Numbered from the stretch's first letter, positions 1 to 11,628 are shown. The stretch: 64,000 nt of DNA from Gp6-AA40 sp963818645 (GCA_963818645.1 CAWFTF010000016.1:157957-221956); one strand, 5' to 3'. Notes: generated by a model from the letters alone, not told the origin. Translations and numbers: made by a program.

Positions 1-205
1 CGGGGATATAGGTGGTGACCTCGATCCCGTTCGTCAACCGCACGCGCGCAACCTTGCGAAGCGCCGAGTTCGGCTTCTTCGGCGTCTGTGTGAACACGCG
101 CACGCAGACTCCACGCTTTTGCGGGCTGACCTGGAGCGCGGGGCTCTTGGTCTTGGTCACGATCTTCGTGCGCCCCTGGCGCACGAGCTGACTGATGGTC
201 GGCAT
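1..205 (-). CDS. rpsL: 30S ribosomal protein S12, C-terminus cut off by window edge
   Basis: Component of the decoding centre of the small ribosomal subunit. The first 68 codons are present, beginning MPTISQLVRQGR and containing the near-invariant stretches SPQKRGVCVRV and TPKKPNSALRK. The ATG at 205 is preceded by a GAGG ribosome binding site. S12 is usually about 123 residues, so roughly the last 55 lie outside the window. In most bacteria rpsG and fusA follow, which would place them beyond position 1. Identification is by clear sequence recognition. Confidence 0.98.
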   Translation of the reverse strand, partial: MPTISQLVRQGRTKIVTKTKSPALQVSPQKRGVCVRVFTQTPKKPNSALRKVARVRLTNGIEVTTYIP

Positions 206-458
206 GTGCCCTCGACTTATTCCAAAAAACGTACGCGCACAGCCGCCAGCCATGCGGCCTTGCGCTTGTTCCAGGCCTGAAGACGACACCGCGAACAACG
301 CGGGCCGATCTGGCACCTGAAACGAAAACCCTATTTGTTGAATGTCCGAGTGGAGCGCGGTCTTACGACGCGCGTCCTCTCCAGGAAAACAGCCTTCCAG
401 GCTTCTTCCAGCGCGGTTGAAGCTAGATAGGGTGTCCTAGCTCCAAGAGAACCTGACG
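206..458 (-). other. Long leader upstream of rpsL
   Basis: About 250 bases between the best promoter candidate and the rpsL start. No open frame with a credible start and no recognisable riboswitch was seen. A run of T just before the rpsL Shine-Dalgarno is the only low-complexity part. It is read as an untranslated leader by inference only. Confidence 0.4.
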
Positions 459-487
459 AATATAGCATGCGTGCTACTTCTACGCAA
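459..487 (-). promoter_or_regulatory. Sigma-70-type promoter for rpsL
   Basis: Read on the minus strand: TTGCGT as -35 (482-487), a 17-base spacer, and TATATT as -10 (459-464) with an extended TG element. This is the best-formed promoter seen in the window and points toward rpsL. Transcription would start near 452. Bases 488-602, between it and the cytochrome gene end, hold nothing recognisable. Confidence 0.6.
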
Positions 488-602
488 CACGGCACTTATC
501 GGCACGACCCAGCCTCGCTGAAGGGCCGCCGCACTCCGAAAAGCGCACAGGGAACCGGTCGCCACTGCCTGGCTAACCGGCTCTCTGTCAACAACTTCAC
601 CG

Positions 603-2186
603 TCATTTCCGTGCCGCGAGGTAGTCGACGAGCGCCGTCATCTCCTCCGCCGTCAGCGTGTCGCCGAAGGCGGGCATGTTGGCGAAGGGGTCGACCTCTT
701 CGGGGTTGGTGATCCAGTTCCTCAGCCACGTGCGATCCCTGCTGGCACCGACCCGACTGAGATCGGGAGCCGCGGCTCCCCCTTCGCCGTCGATCATGTG
801 GCAGTTCGAACAGTATCTCCCGATGATGAGCGACACGACCCGTGTCTGCTCCGGAACCTGCGGAGGCGACACTCCCGCTCGCAACTTCCGCATGTAGCTG
901 AACACCGAACGCGCCTGTCCTTCGCTCATCCCCCCGCGTGGCGCCTCGCGAGATCCGGGCGCGATGACTTCAGGGTCGCGCGCGTGCGAGATGATCCACT
1001 CGGGGTCGCGCCTGATCCGAATGTCCTCGAGCAGGCTGGCCGTCCCGCCCGCCGTATGACACGTGAGGCATCGCTGATCCCGAACGAAGGTCTGCCCCGC
1101 GAGAGGCAGCGGCCCCCAGACCGAGGGGTCAGCGTGCTGCGGCGTGTCTTTGTATCCGAGATAGGTAAGCACGACGATGGCCAGGCCGATGACACCGAAG
1201 CCCGCCGTCACGAGCGGCCGCTTCAGGAAGTGTCTGTCGGGACGCCGATCGAGAAACGGCAGCAGCAACAGCAATCCCACCACCAGCGCGGGAATCACCA
1301 TCGTCGCCAGCGGCTCGAGAGGACCGGGGAAGTACTTCAGCAGCTGAAAGAGGCTGAGGAAGTACCACTCGGGGCGCGGAACGTACGCGGCATCCGATGG
1401 ATCCGCGATTGGATCGAGCGGCGCGCGAAACACGATCGCGAACGTGAGGAGCAGCGAGAAAACGAGCGCGCCAGCAATCGTGTCCTTCAATGCGTGGTAC
1501 GGGTAGAAGGGCTTCGCTACGCCCTCCACGGGTTTGAGCGCACCCGAAATCCCGTGCCGCCGCATCAGGAACAGATGCGCGACCACGAAGCCGACGAGCG
1601 CAGAGGGCAACAGGAATACGTGTGCGGCGTACCATCGCAGCAACGTGAGCGACCCGAGACTGGTGCCGCCTTGCAGCAAGCCTGCGACCTGCTCGCCGAA
1701 CGGACCGCTTCTCGCGATATTGATCGTGACCGTCGTCGCCCAGTACGCCTTCTGATCCCACGGCAAGAGATACCCGGTGAGCGCGAACCCGAGAATCACC
1801 AGCAGCAGAACGACGCCGGTGATCCACGTCACCTCACGCGGGTTCTTGTACGAACCCAGCGCTACGACACGCAGCATGTGCACGACCGCGGCGACGACGA
1901 TGAAGCTGGCGCCGAAGAAGTGAAGACCGCGCAGCACGTGCCCGAACGCGAGGCGCTCCATGATGAAGCGGATGCTGTCGTAGGCATGATCGGGTGCGGG
2001 CACGTAGAACATCGCGAGCACGACGCCCGTCACGAACTGCACCGTGAGCAGCATCAGCAGGATGCTGCCGGTCACGAACCACCAGCCGACACCGGCCTGG
2101 ATCGGTTCTTCGAGGAGCTTCTCTCGTCCGGTGCGCCAGCCCGTACGCGAGTCGAGCCAGTCGAGCAACGTGTTCGGGAGCGACAT
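603..2186 (-). CDS. Cytochrome b6/subunit IV fused to a di-haem cytochrome c domain
   Basis: Quinol-oxidising membrane subunit of a bc-type complex (527 aa). The N-terminal half is cytochrome b: haem-ligand pairs H89/H103 and H189/H204, the latter with the 14-residue gap typical of b6 rather than mitochondrial b. A PEWYF motif near residue 272 matches the subunit IV/Qo region. After a last membrane segment near 340 comes a domain with two CxxCH sites (C373-H377 and C459-H463), so quinol oxidation and cytochrome c output are on one chain. The ATG at 2186 overlaps the Rieske stop by one base, indicating translational coupling. A longer upstream frame exists but runs inside the Rieske gene and was rejected. 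Confidence 0.93.
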   Translation of the reverse strand: MSLPNTLLDWLDSRTGWRTGREKLLEEPIQAGVGWWFVTGSILLMLLTVQFVTGVVLAMFYVPAPDHAYDSIRFIMERLAFGHVLRGLHFFGASFIVVAAVVHMLRVVALGSYKNPREVTWITGVVLLLVILGFALTGYLLPWDQKAYWATTVTINIARSGPFGEQVAGLLQGGTSLGSLTLLRWYAAHVFLLPSALVGFVVAHLFLMRRHGISGALKPVEGVAKPFYPYHALKDTIAGALVFSLLLTFAIVFRAPLDPIADPSDAAYVPRPEWYFLSLFQLLKYFPGPLEPLATMVIPALVVGLLLLLPFLDRRPDRHFLKRPLVTAGFGVIGLAIVVLTYLGYKDTPQHADPSVWGPLPLAGQTFVRDQRCLTCHTAGGTASLLEDIRIRRDPEWIISHARDPEVIAPGSREAPRGGMSEGQARSVFSYMRKLRAGVSPPQVPEQTRVVSLIIGRYCSNCHMIDGEGGAAAPDLSRVGASRDRTWLRNWITNPEEVDPFANMPAFGDTLTAEEMTALVDYLAARK

Positions 2187-2674
2187 CAGATTTGGACGAA
2201 GATTTTGTTGCCGTCGACCTTCGTGGTCAGCCGTGGCAATGGCGCGGGCGGGGGGCCCGACTTCACGATGCCAAGGTGATCGTAGGTACCGCCGTGACAG
2301 GGGCAACGGAGTTCTTTCGCCTCCGAGTCCCAGCTGACGCGACAGCCGAGGTGCGTGCACGTCGGATTGAGCGCAGTGACTTCGTTCTCTCCTGTTTTGA
2401 CCAGGAGGACTACGCGACGATCGACGATCTGGTTGTAGCCGTCTTCACGCGCGACTCGCAGCGTGGCGGGCGTAGGTGCGTTGTCGATCAACGCGCCGAG
2501 TTCGAGACCAATCGGAAGCCAGCTCTCCTCGCGTCGCGCGAAACCGGGAGAGAGAATCGAGCCACCGGCCACGACGCCGACGACTCCTGCGATGACAGAT
2601 TGAATAGCTTTGACGATGCGGGCGAAGAACTGCCGGCGAGCAGGTTCCTCATTCGTGCTGTGTGTGGGTCCCAT
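2186..2674 (-). CDS. Rieske [2Fe-2S] protein of the bc-type complex
   Basis: Carries electrons from quinol to the cytochrome c domain encoded next to it (162 aa). The C-terminal half has box I CTHLGC (106-111) and box II CPCHGG (124-129), giving two Cys and two His cluster ligands and the usual disulfide pair. The N-terminus has twin arginines (RRQFF) before a hydrophobic anchor at about 24-43, as in Tat-inserted Rieske proteins. The ATG at 2674 is preferred over an upstream TTG because a GAGAAG element lies just before it. The 130-base gap upstream to lctP shows no heptad array. Confidence 0.93.
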   Translation of the reverse strand: MGPTHSTNEEPARRQFFARIVKAIQSVIAGVVGVVAGGSILSPGFARREESWLPIGLELGALIDNAPTPATLRVAREDGYNQIVDRRVVLLVKTGENEVTALNPTCTHLGCRVSWDSEAKELRCPCHGGTYDHLGIVKSGPPPAPLPRLTTKVDGNKIFVQI

Positions 2675-2804
2675 GTGTCTTCTCTTCGATACGCGAGAGT
2701 GCAATATCTGTTTACCCGGGAGAGACTCCGGGTATCAACCGCGTTGAACACACGACGAGGTGTGTGTGGGTTCTTCCCGGGGTGTTCAGCGATCTGACGC
2801 GCGC

Positions 2805-4492
2805 CTACTTGGGAGGCGCGACAGGGACGCTGCCGGGGAAGACGTACGCGAAGAGCATCGAGATGATGCCCATGACCACCATCAGGAACACACTGTGCTT
2901 GATGGTGAATCGGAAGAGTTTGCTTTCGTCGGCTCGAGTCATGCCGGTTGCCGCCACGGCAACTGCGATGCTCTGGACCGAGATCATCTTACCCATCACG
3001 CCCGCGGCAGAGTTCACCGACGCGGTCAGCACGGGATTGAGGTTCAGAGCCGTCGCGGTCACGACCTGCAGATTGCCGAACAGCGCGTTTGCAGACGTGT
3101 CGCTGCCGGTGAGGAACACACCGAGCCATCCGAGTGTGGCGCTGAAGAACGGGAACGCGCCACCGCTGGTGGCAAGCGCGAGCCCGAGCGTTGAGGTCAT
3201 TCCGGAGTAGTTCATCAAGTAGGCCAATCCAAGCATGAGGGCGATGGTCGCCATCGGGATTGCCAGTTGCTTGAATGTCGCTTTGTAGATGCCTACGAAC
3301 CGCTTCGGGCTCACGCGCAAGAGCGCGGCCGCAGCGATGGTCGCCAGCATACACGCCGTTCCCGAGGCACTCAGCCAGTTGAACGCGTAGGGCGCTGCAT
3401 AGGGAGACGGCTTCGCCGTGACGGGGGGTATCCGAGTGATCAGGTTGTGCAGGCCTGGCACTTCCAGGTTGTTCAGCCCGGTCCCACTCACGGGCAGGAA
3501 CGATGGGAGGATGCTGTGAGTCCAGCGGTCGATGGCCGCCTTGATATCGGGCTCGCCCCACGTCAGCACGAATACGACGAGCAGCAGGTACGGCAGCCAC
3601 CCGGCGAACAGTTCTCCCATCGAGTGTTTCGACGCTGTGAGCGTGGCCGGCTTGTCACCTTCAAGGCGCATGATGGTCTTGGGTGTCCACACCTTGAGCA
3701 CGACCACCATCACGACGATGCAGGTGAGCGAGCTCGCGATGTCGGTCAGTTCGGGCCCGAGATTGTTCGAGACGTAGTACTGCATGCCCGCGAACGAGAG
3801 GCCGCATGCGAGGATCGCCGGCAGCACTTCGACCGCGCGCTTCCAGCCGGCCATCACAACGATCAGATAGCCGGGAATGAAGACCGAGATCATCGCGCAC
3901 AGCGTGCCCACCATGGCGCTCAGGGCCAGGACAGGCAGGCCTGTGACATTGGCAAGCGTGGTGACGGGAATGCCGATCGAGCCGAAGGCCACTGGCGCTG
4001 TATTGGCCAGCAGGCAGATGCCTGCCGCGTAGAACGGATTGAACCCGAGACCTGCGAGCATGGCGCCCGAAATCGCCACCGGTGCGCCGAAGCCGGCGGC
4101 GCCTTCGATGAAGGCTCCAAAGGAGAAGGCGATGAACATCGCCTGCAAGCCGCCGGTCCGTGGTCAGGCCACCGATCGAGTCCTTGATGACCTCGAACTT
4201 ACCTGTGTCGACCGCCAGCCGGTACAGCATGATCGACGCGAACACGATCCAGGCGATCGGGAAAATACCGAACGCCGCGCCGTAGATCGTGGAGATGAGC
4301 GCGAGGCTCATGGGCATGCTGGTAGACGATGAGCGACACGAGGAGCCCCGACGCGAGTGCTGTCGCTGCCGATACCCACGCGGGCTTGCGCAGCACACCG
4401 AGCATCACGAACAGCACCACAATCGGGAGCGCGGCGGCGACCGCCGACATGCCGAGACTCCCCGCTATCGGTTCATAGTTGTGCTGCCACAC
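2805..4492 (-). CDS. lctP: L-lactate permease, frameshifted twice as read
   Basis: Lactate/glycolate symporter of the LctP family with many membrane segments. Conserved stretches include YGAAFGIFPIAWIVF, FSFGAFIEGAAGFGAPVA and NTAPVAFGSIGIP. The product is split over three frames: breaks lie near 4310 (after SLIVYQ) and near 4155 (after TTDRRL). The total length is 3n+2, as expected from two one-base insertions, and all family blocks are otherwise intact (about 561 aa). It starts just upstream of the GlcF end in the same direction, so uptake and oxidation genes appear co-transcribed. Either two assembly errors or a recently disrupted gene; the former is favoured. Confidence 0.85.
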
Positions 4493-4507
4493 GATGAGCG
4501 CCTCCGT

Positions 4508-5834
<1,327 letters not shown>

Positions 5835-5850
5835 TGACGTCTCGCTGTTA

Positions 5851-5925
5851 AGTCCCAACTACCAACTCCCAACTCCCAAACCAGTCCCGACTCCTTGGGC
5901 GTTGGAGATTGGGCATTGGGAGTTG
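5851..5925. repeat. Inverted heptad hairpin, CTCCCAA/TTGGGAG family
   Basis: Left arm of four units of the ACTCCCA type (5851-5878) and right arm of four units of the TTGGGCA type (from 5895), separated by about 16 bases. Units vary at the middle positions while the outer AA and CC are kept. Lies between the glcE end and the glcF start. Confidence 0.92.
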
Positions 5926-5938
5926 ACAAACGTCAGAT

Positions 5939-7155
5939 TCAAATCGGTCCTCTCCAGCATTCAGGACGTCCGCCGGATCGAACTCCGCTTGAGCATTCGC
6001 GCGACCTCGATGCATCCCGGACGCTGAGCCCCAGACATCGACCTGTGACTTCAGCCGCGGTGTTGCGCGAAGCACGACGACATGTCCAACGTCGTCGCTC
6101 TGCTCGGAGCACAGCGATCGGCGGCAACGATCGCGCTCTCGTCTCCGTCGAGTCGAAGCAGACCCGAACCAAGCGCGCGCCCTGTGAAGGTTGAGACCTG
6201 ACATCCGCTCTGACGAAGTCGTGACAACGCGGCGACAACCGCCGGCAACTTCGACGGCAACCAACTGAGTCGAACGATCGTCCCACCCTCTGCCCAGGGC
6301 GCACGAATCTGCTCTTCCCAAAGCGACTCGTTCTTCGTCGCCGCTCACAGCCGCAGGTGCGCTCGACAGCAGTCGTCTCGTTTCCGCGGCCTGCGCCGCT
6401 GTCGCTGCGGGACTCGACGCCATTCGCATCAGCAGGATCCAACGCCCTTCGTTCGACACGCTCATGTCGAACGCGCTGAGCTCGACTTGACTGCCGCTGA
6501 GCACCGCCACGTCGTGCGCGAGCGCGTTACCGTCGGCATAGGTGGCAACCAGCGTCGTCGAGGCGAGCGGAATCGGCAGGAGCTTGAATGTGGCGTCGAC
6601 GATCGCGGCAAGCGTCCCATGCGAGCCGCTCACGAGTTTTCCGAGATCGTATCCGGCGACGTTCTTCACGACGGTCCCGCCCGCTTTGACCAATCGCCCG
6701 TCGGTCATCGCCAGCGTGACACCAATCAGCAGATCGCGTGGCGTGCCGAAGCGGTGACGTGTCGGACCGGAATCGTTCGTCGCGACGATTCCACCGATCG
6801 TTGCCGGCTCGAACGCGCTTTCGATCGGAAGGTACTGCCGATGCTCGGCGAGCCGGCGATTCAGCTCGGCGAGCGGCATACCGGCCTGCGCGGTGACCGT
6901 CATGTCGCCGTGGCGATGGGCAAGCAATCGATTGAGCTTCTCCGTGCCGATCACAAGATCGACGCGACTCGGGACGCGACCCCACCCGAGCTTCGAGCCA
7001 CCACCGCGCAGCACGATGAGCTGTCGATCGCGCGAGGCATCCGCGAGGATCTGCGCGAGCTCCTCGGGACTCTCGGGAAGCGCAACGTGGCGTGGAATGA
7101 CGCCATCGATTGCGTCTTCGCCGGTTGCTTGTCGAAGGGTCTGGGACACGCTCAT
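5939..7155 (-). CDS. glcE: Glycolate oxidase FAD-binding subunit, multiply frameshifted as read
   Basis: Second flavin-binding subunit of the glycolate/D-lactate dehydrogenase. The intact N-terminal two thirds has the FAD PCMH fold signatures LRGGGSKLGWG, PATIGGIVATNDSGP and VVKNVAGYDLGKL. From about 6325 on the frame changes repeatedly: ESLWEEQIRAPWAEGG, then HVVVLRATPRLKSQVDVWG, then IEVARMLKR, then EFDPADVLNAG are all family-like but in different frames. The end is placed at the TGA at 5939 (ending NAGRGPI), so the C-terminus is uncertain. The start ATG overlaps the glcD stop by one base. Confidence 0.8.
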
Positions 7156-8604
7156 CAGAACCGTTCAGCGAGTCCAGCGCGTTCCACGGGATGTTCGCGA
7201 TACGGACCGGGCACTTCCCCACAGAGCCTGGGCGTCGGAAGGACTTTGCCTGGATTGCACAAGCGTTTCGGATCGAGCGCGTCCCGCACCGACTGCATCA
7301 CGTCGAGGCTGTCCTGCGAGAACATCTTCGGCATGAACTCTTTCTTGTCGGCACCAACGCCGTGCTCACCCGTGATCGATCCACCTGCTTCGACGCAGTA
7401 GATCAGAATCTCTCCCGCGACCCTCTCCGCCAGCTGCGGACTGCCCTTCGATGCGCTCGTCGTAACAGATCAGCGGATGCAGATTGCCGTCGCCGGCATG
7501 GAACACATTCCCGATGCGAAGACCTTCGCGCTCGCCGAGCGCCCGGATGCGCCCGAGCACCTCGGGCAGCTTCGTGCGCGGGACGACGCCATCCTGAACG
7601 TAATAATTGGGCGAGATGCGTCCCATCGCCGCAAACGCCGCCTTGCGCCCTTTCCAGATGCGGCCGCGCTGCCCTTCGTCCTTCGCCACCTCGACCCGGG
7701 TCGCGCCTGACCTCTGACAGATCGCTTCGACGATTGCGAAGAGCTCCGCCACTTCAGCCGAGGGCCCGTCGAGCTCGACGATGAGGACTGTGTCCGCCGG
7801 CGGGAAGTTGGGATGTACGGCAGCTTCTGCCGCTTCGATCGCTACAGCATCCATCATCTCGACGGCGGCGGGAACGATCCCAGCCGCGATGATCTCCGAG
7901 ACGGCCGAACCCGCTTCGCTGATGCTGTCGAACGCGGCCAACAGCGTCTGCACGCTCTCCGGCTTTCGCAGGATCCGGACAACCGCTTTCGTCACGATCG
8001 CGAGCGTGCCTTCACTGCCGATGAGGAGCCCGAGCACATCAGGACCAGGCGCATCGGCGAGCGGGCTTCCTATCTCCACGAGGTCGCCGTTCGTCAGCAC
8101 CGCTTCCACCGCGAGGATGTGGTGCACGGTGAAGCCGTACTTCAAGCAGTGCGCACCACCAGAGTTCTCCGCGACGTTGCCACCAATCGAACACACCTGC
8201 TGACTCGATGGGTCCGGGGCGTAGTAGTACCCGAACGGCGCAACCTGCCGCGTGATCTCGAGATTGGTGACGCCCGGTTCGACCGTGACACGCCGGTTCG
8301 GGATGTCGATGTCGAGCACGCGATTCAACTTCGCCAGGCTGATGACGACGCCACCAGGCACCGGCAACGCCCCACCGGAGAGACCGGTGCCATGGCCTCT
8401 CGCCACGAACGGGACGCCTTCCTTGTTGCAGATGCGCACGATCGCCTGCACGTCCGCCGCAGATCGAGGCAGCAGCACGAGCTCCGGGACGCTGCGAAGG
8501 TGGGGCAAGGCGTCGCACTCGTAGGTCACGAGCTGCACCGGCTCGGTGAGCACGGCCTCGGGTCCGACCGCATCCTTGAACTGTTCGACGATTCGATGAT
8601 CCAT
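7155..8604 (-). CDS. glcD: Glycolate/D-lactate dehydrogenase FAD subunit, one frameshift as read
   Basis: Catalytic FAD subunit oxidising glycolate or D-lactate. FAD-binding signatures include ARGHGTGLSGGALP and GSEGTLAIVTKAVVR; the C-terminal cap carries HAGDGNLHPL and, after a frame change near 7450, ITGEHGVG and LDPKRLCNPGK. The length is 3n+1, so one inserted base restores about 482 aa. The ATG at 8604 is the first in frame. It heads the glcD-glcE-glcF-lctP string, so lactate uptake and oxidation are probably one transcript. Substrate (glycolate or D-lactate) cannot be fixed from sequence; the adjacent lactate permease and racemase favour lactate. Confidence 0.88.
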
Positions 8605-8628
8605 GCGCTCAAAGCTTTGAAGAACCCG

Positions 8629-8698
8629 TCAACTCCCAATTCCCAACACCCAAATTCCAATTCTTCCTTGGGAGTTGGGAGTCGGACGTTGGGCGTTG
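8629..8698. repeat. Inverted heptad hairpin, CTCCCAA/TTGGGAG family
   Basis: Left arm units AACTCCC, AATTCCC, AACACCC and AAATTCC; right arm from 8668 with two TTGGGAG units, then TCGGACG and TTGGGCG. It sits between two divergent starts (glcD and larA), so here it cannot be acting only as a terminator for its neighbours. Confidence 0.92.
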
Positions 8699-8722
8699 CC
8701 GATTTTTCGCCGCGCTTCCAGA

Positions 8723-8730
8723 TGGTACAC
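8723..8730 (+). promoter_or_regulatory. Extended -10 element for larA
   Basis: TG-G-TACACT, an extended -10, lies 12 bases before the preferred GTG start at 8743. No convincing -35 was seen; the right arm of the heptad hairpin occupies that region. Confidence 0.45.
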
Positions 8731-8742
8731 TCGACGGCCGAC

Positions 8743-10012
8743 GTGAGAATACGACTCGACTACGGAACCGATGGACTCGAGGTCGATCTCCCCGACGAAC
8801 GGGTGACGGTCATCGAGCCGATGGCCAGACCCGCTGTGTCCGATCCTCGAGACCACGCTGCTCAAAGCGATCCGCTCGCCGTACGAACGCGCGCCGCTGC
8901 GAGAGACTGTCCGCGCCGGCCAGAAGGTCGCGATCTCGGTCTGCGACATCACGCGCGCGCAGCCGCGAATTGAGCAGCTGCAGGCCATCTTCGAGGAGCT
9001 GCCACAGGTCAGGCCTGAAGACGTCACGATTCTCATTGCGACGGGCACTCATCGTGGCAACACCGATCAGGAGCTCGAGCGCATGCTCGGCCGCGAGATC
9101 CTGAGCCGCTACACGGTGATCAATCACAACAGCCGCGACGCGTCCACGCTGGCTCGTGTAGGGACGACCTCCACCGGTGTGCAGGTCTTCCTGAATCGAC
9201 GGTTCCTCGATGCCGACGTGCGGATCACCACGGGCTTCGTCGAGCCGCACTTCTTCGCCGGTTTCAGCGGCGGGCCCAAGATGGTGGCGCCCGGGCTGGC
9301 CGGTCTCGAAACGGTGATGACCCTCCACGACGCAAAGCACATCGGTCACCCGCTCGCCACGTGGGGCGTCACTGAAGGGAACCCGGTCCACGACGATGTG
9401 CGCGAGATCGCGCGGATGGTGGGCGTGCATTTCGCGATCGACGTGACGCTCAATCGAGAGCAGAAGATCACCGCTGCGTTCGCCGGCGACGTGTTCGCGG
9501 AGCATCGTGCCGCCTGCGCCTACGCGAAGGACACGGCAATGCGCCAGGTCCCCTCCCCCTTCGACGTCGTCGTCACGACCAATTCGGGATACCCGCTGGA
9601 TCAGAATCTCTATCAGGCGGTGAAAGGGATGTCGGCGGCGGCGAAGATCGTCAAGCGTGGCGGTACGATCGTGGCGGCAGCCGAATGCCGTGACGGCCTT
9701 CCGAACCACGGTTCGTACGGAGAGGTGCTCGCATCGGCGGAGAATCCGGCCGAATTGCTCGAGATGATCTGCACGCCCGGCTACTCGGTGCCTGACCAGT
9801 GGCAAGTGCAGGTCCAGGCGCAGATTCAGACGAAGGCACAGGTCCTGATCAAGACCACCGGCCTCGGTCCCAACGAGATTCGCGCGGCGCACTTCACGCC
9901 GATCGACGACGTCGCGCGCGCGGTGCACGACGCGTTGCACAAAGCCGGCGCCGCCGCGACGCTCTGCGTGCTGCCGCAGGGGCCGCAGACCATTCCGTAT
10001 CTACCTGATTAG
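8743..10012 (+). CDS. larA: LarA-family nickel-pincer racemase (lactate racemase-like), one frameshift as read
   Basis: LarA/DUF2088 proteins interconvert D- and L-2-hydroxy acids using a nickel pincer nucleotide. Seen here: N-terminus MRIRLDYGTDGLEVDLPDE, ATGTHR with the first catalytic His, and EPHFFAGFSGGPK carrying the second His and the Lys that holds the cofactor, followed by HDAKH. One frame change near 8855 separates the N-terminal 37 residues; the length is 3n+1, fitting one inserted base (about 422 aa). The GTG at 8743 is preferred because LarA proteins usually begin with M-x-[IV]-RL. It faces the glcDEF-lctP set. The cofactor genes larB, larC and larE are not in the window. Confidence 0.85.
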
Positions 10013-10158
10013 TGATTGGAGATCTGTGATTTTCGATTCGTTGTTGATTGTTGATTTGTGAATGTTGATTTATCGGAGATTCGAAACCGCACAATCGGTG
10101 AATAGATCAACAATCGCCAACCGACAATCAAAAACAAATCAACGATCACCAATCTCCA
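10008..10158. repeat. AT-rich inverted heptad hairpin, GTTGATT/AATCAAC word
   Basis: Left arm begins within the larA stop (ATTAGTG, ATTGGAG) and continues with GTTGATT units; right arm has the complementary AACAATC, AATCAAC and AATCTCC units and ends immediately before the ATG at 10159. Period 7 is kept with several degenerate units. The central 30 bases are not repetitive. This is the largest pure heptad hairpin in the window and the sole content of this gap. Confidence 0.85.
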
Positions 10159-11628
10159 ATGACCACGATCACCCCTCTCGACACCGAGTTCAAACGTGGC
10201 CTCGGACTCTACGCGTCGACGATGGTCGTCGTCGGCTCGATGATCGGCTCGGGCATCTTTCTCGTCTCGGCGGAGATGGGACGGCAGACGGCGAGCCCCG
10301 GACTGCTGCTGACGGCCTGGATCGTCACCGGTGGCCTGACGCTCGCCGCTGCGCTCTCGTACGGCGAACTCGCGGCGATGATGCCGCGCGCGGGCGGTCA
10401 GTACGTGTACCTGCGCGAAGCCTTCGGGCCGCTCTGGGGGTTCCTGTACGGCTGGACGCTGTTCATGGTGATCCAGACCGGCACCATTGCGGCGGTGGCG
10501 GTCGGCTTCGCCCGTTACACGGGATATCTGCTCCCGTGGTTCTCCGAAACGCACTACCTGATTTCCGCCGCTCCATCTCTCGCCCGGCTATGCCGTGTCG
10601 CTCTCGACGGTGCAGCTGCTCGGCATCGTCATGGTCGCGCTGCTGACGTGGACCAATACGCGCGGCCTCGATTGGGGCAAGGTCATCCAGAACGTCTTCA
10701 CGACGACCAAGACCGGTGCGCTGCTCGCCCTGATCGCCGTCGGCCTGCTGTTCGGGTGAACGCGACGGCGACGAGCGGGAACTTCGGGCGACCTGTGGAC
10801 GGCGCGCGGCGCGACGCCGCTCGCGCCCGGGCTCGACGCCACGACGGCCTACGGCATGTTCATCGCGCTCTGCGTGGCGCAGATCGGATCGCTCTTCTCC
10901 GCCGATGCGTGGAACAACATCACGTTCACGGCCGGTGAAGTCAAAGACCCGCGTCGCAACATCCCGCTCGCGCTCGCGCTCGGCACCGGTATCGTCATTA
11001 CTCTGTACCTGCTGGCCAACGTCGCCTACCTCGTGACGCTCCCGTTCGAGTGCGGTGCAGCACGCGCCATCGGATCGCGTGGCGACGGCGACGCTCGAGG
11101 CAATCTTTCCGGGCCTGGGCGCAACGATCATGGCGATCGCGATCATGATCTCGACGTTCGGCTGCAACAACGGCCTCATCCTCGCGGCTGCGCGTGCCTA
11201 CTACGCGATGGCGCGAGATGGCGTCTTCGTAGGGCGCGCGGGGACGCTGAACGACGCACAAGGTGCCAGCGTGGGGACTGCTGCTGCAGGGCATCTGGAC
11301 TGTCGTCCTGATTTTGCCGCGCACCTACAACACGTCGTCGCAGACCTACGGCAATCTCTATGGCGACTTGCTGACCTACGTGATTTCGGCGGCGTTGATC
11401 TTCTACATCCTGACGATCGCCGGGCTGTTCCGGCTGCGTGCGACGATGCCGGATATCGAGCGCCCGTATCGCGCGTTCGGTTACCCGATCGTGCCGGCGC
11501 TCTATATCGTCGGCGCGGCTGCCGTGCTGCTCGTGCTCTTCACCTACCAGACAGCCACGACGTGGCCCGGACTCGCGATTATCCTCGCGGGCGTTCCGTT
11601 CTATCTGTTCTGGACGCGCACGCGCTAG
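10159..11628 (+). CDS. Amino acid/polyamine permease (APC family), several frameshifts as read
   Basis: Twelve-segment-type amino-acid transporter. The N-terminus has the APC signature VVVGSMIGSGIFLVSAEMG and an intact first 130 residues. The rest is spread over three frames: GYAVSLSTVQLLGIVMVA, TAYGMFIALCVAQIGSLF, then IFPGLGATIMAIAIMISTFG, then IERPYRAFGYPIVPALYI at the C-terminus. Breaks lie near 10555, 10757, 10793, 11052 and 11268; four fit insertions and one a deletion, and the total length is again 3n. About 489 aa if repaired. No partner genes show its substrate. The last heptad unit of the upstream hairpin touches its start codon. Confidence 0.82.

Noticed and set aside
798..2279. 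Long plus-strand open frame (493 codons) opposite the cytochrome gene
   Set aside because: It is rich in Arg and His, has no family motif and is the antisense shadow of a gene with clear haem motifs.
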